DNA from: an uncultured Terriglobales bacterium
GTDB taxonomy: Bacteria; Acidobacteriota; Terriglobia; Terriglobales; Acidobacteriaceae
Reading direction: 5' to 3'
Length of the DNA: 32,774 bases
NCBI GenBank assembly: GCA_955652395.1
Contig: CATPBJ010000015.1
Coordinates: 1-32,774, forward strand
This document shows, in pieces, positions 32,714-32,774 of the stretch. Made by a program: the position numbers and the translations under genes. A model generated the notes under the pieces. The model was not told the DNA's origin and searched no databases. It worked only from the letters and a program-made list of their open reading frames with translations. How positions within the stretch are numbered: the first letter of the stretch is position 1; each line of letters opens with the position of its first letter.

Positions 32714-32774
32714 ATGGCGTTCGGTTTTGGCTTCAACAAACAGAAAGCTCTCAGTGCTGCGGAGAAGTTCGTCC
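32714..32774 (+). CDS. N-terminus of a TPR-type protein (cut by window end)
   Basis: The 61 bases from ATG 32714 read MAFGFGFNKQKALSAAEKFV, an N-terminus I recognise from acidobacterial TPR proteins in which the KQKxLxAAEKxV line opens the first helical repeat. GGAG lies 11 to 12 bases upstream. A competing frame from ATG 32622 (MADRMANPSVNLLTEDVFWR) is also open to the edge but has no family character. Function cannot be given from this piece. Confidence 0.6.
   Translation, partial: MAFGFGFNKQKALSAAEKFV

Overview
The window looks like chromosomal DNA of an Acidobacteriota member (Terriglobia/Koribacter-like). This rests on gene content, not on a marker gene: an Oar-like TonB receptor with an N-terminal carboxypeptidase-regulatory domain, TPR proteins of acidobacterial type, an lpxC gene (so a Gram-negative outer membrane), an imuA-imuB mutagenesis pair, GC-rich codon use, and many short extragenic palindromes and heptamer repeats. 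No rRNA, tRNA, CRISPR array, transposase or phage gene was seen.

Layout. 1-3021 (-): 5' two-thirds or so of a TonB-dependent receptor, cut by the left edge. 3260-6170 (-): serS followed by a one-TM protein, a LolA-like periplasmic protein and a small protein. 6364-9029 (+): PafA-type alkaline phosphatase overlapping pyrD by 4 bases. 9198-9626 (-): DUF1761 membrane protein. 9790-10263 (+): msrA. 10358-11007 (-): frameshifted TPR pseudogene. 11323-14130 (-): lpxC, a periplasmic protein and an SDR oxidoreductase. 14227-17607 (-): large membrane/GAF/GGDEF/HD-GYP protein. 17826-19328 (+): gltX. 19623-22256 (+): imuA-imuB, riddled with in-frame repeat insertions and lacking dnaE2. 22364-25591 (-): sodC, then a three-gene export/processing-like cassette (DUF6627/PA2779-like protein, C39-like peptidase, TPR plus beta-barrel protein). 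25794-28325 (-): acyl-activating enzyme/ACP/PlsC fusion. 28587-29504 (-): MetR-like LysR regulator. 29722-30728 (+): secreted protein and a winged-helix-like protein. 30867-31433 (-): AhpD-like peroxidase interrupted by an in-frame UGA. 31700-32071 (-): Cys-rich small protein. 32072-32713: repeat-bearing noncoding DNA. 32714-end (+): start of a TPR gene.

The most notable item is the AhpD-like gene. Its UGA sits exactly where the second cysteine of the CxxC redox motif belongs, the spacing to the catalytic Glu and His is that of AhpD, both sides of the UGA are intact coding sequence, and a hairpin with a xGUxU apical loop begins about ten bases after the UGA. This fits a selenoprotein with a bacterial SECIS. 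No Sec machinery gene lies in the window. Second is the imuA gene, which carries eighteen 7-bp units (126 bp, exactly 42 codons) without losing frame. Third is the C39/DUF6627/TPR-barrel cassette, which resembles a split version of the PA2778-PA2779 pair.

Themes shared by the genes: envelope biogenesis and lipid metabolism (lpxC, LolA-like, PlsC fusion, beta-barrels), oxidative-damage handling (msrA, sodC, AhpD-like) and DNA-damage mutagenesis (imuAB). They are not one operon, and strand changes are frequent.
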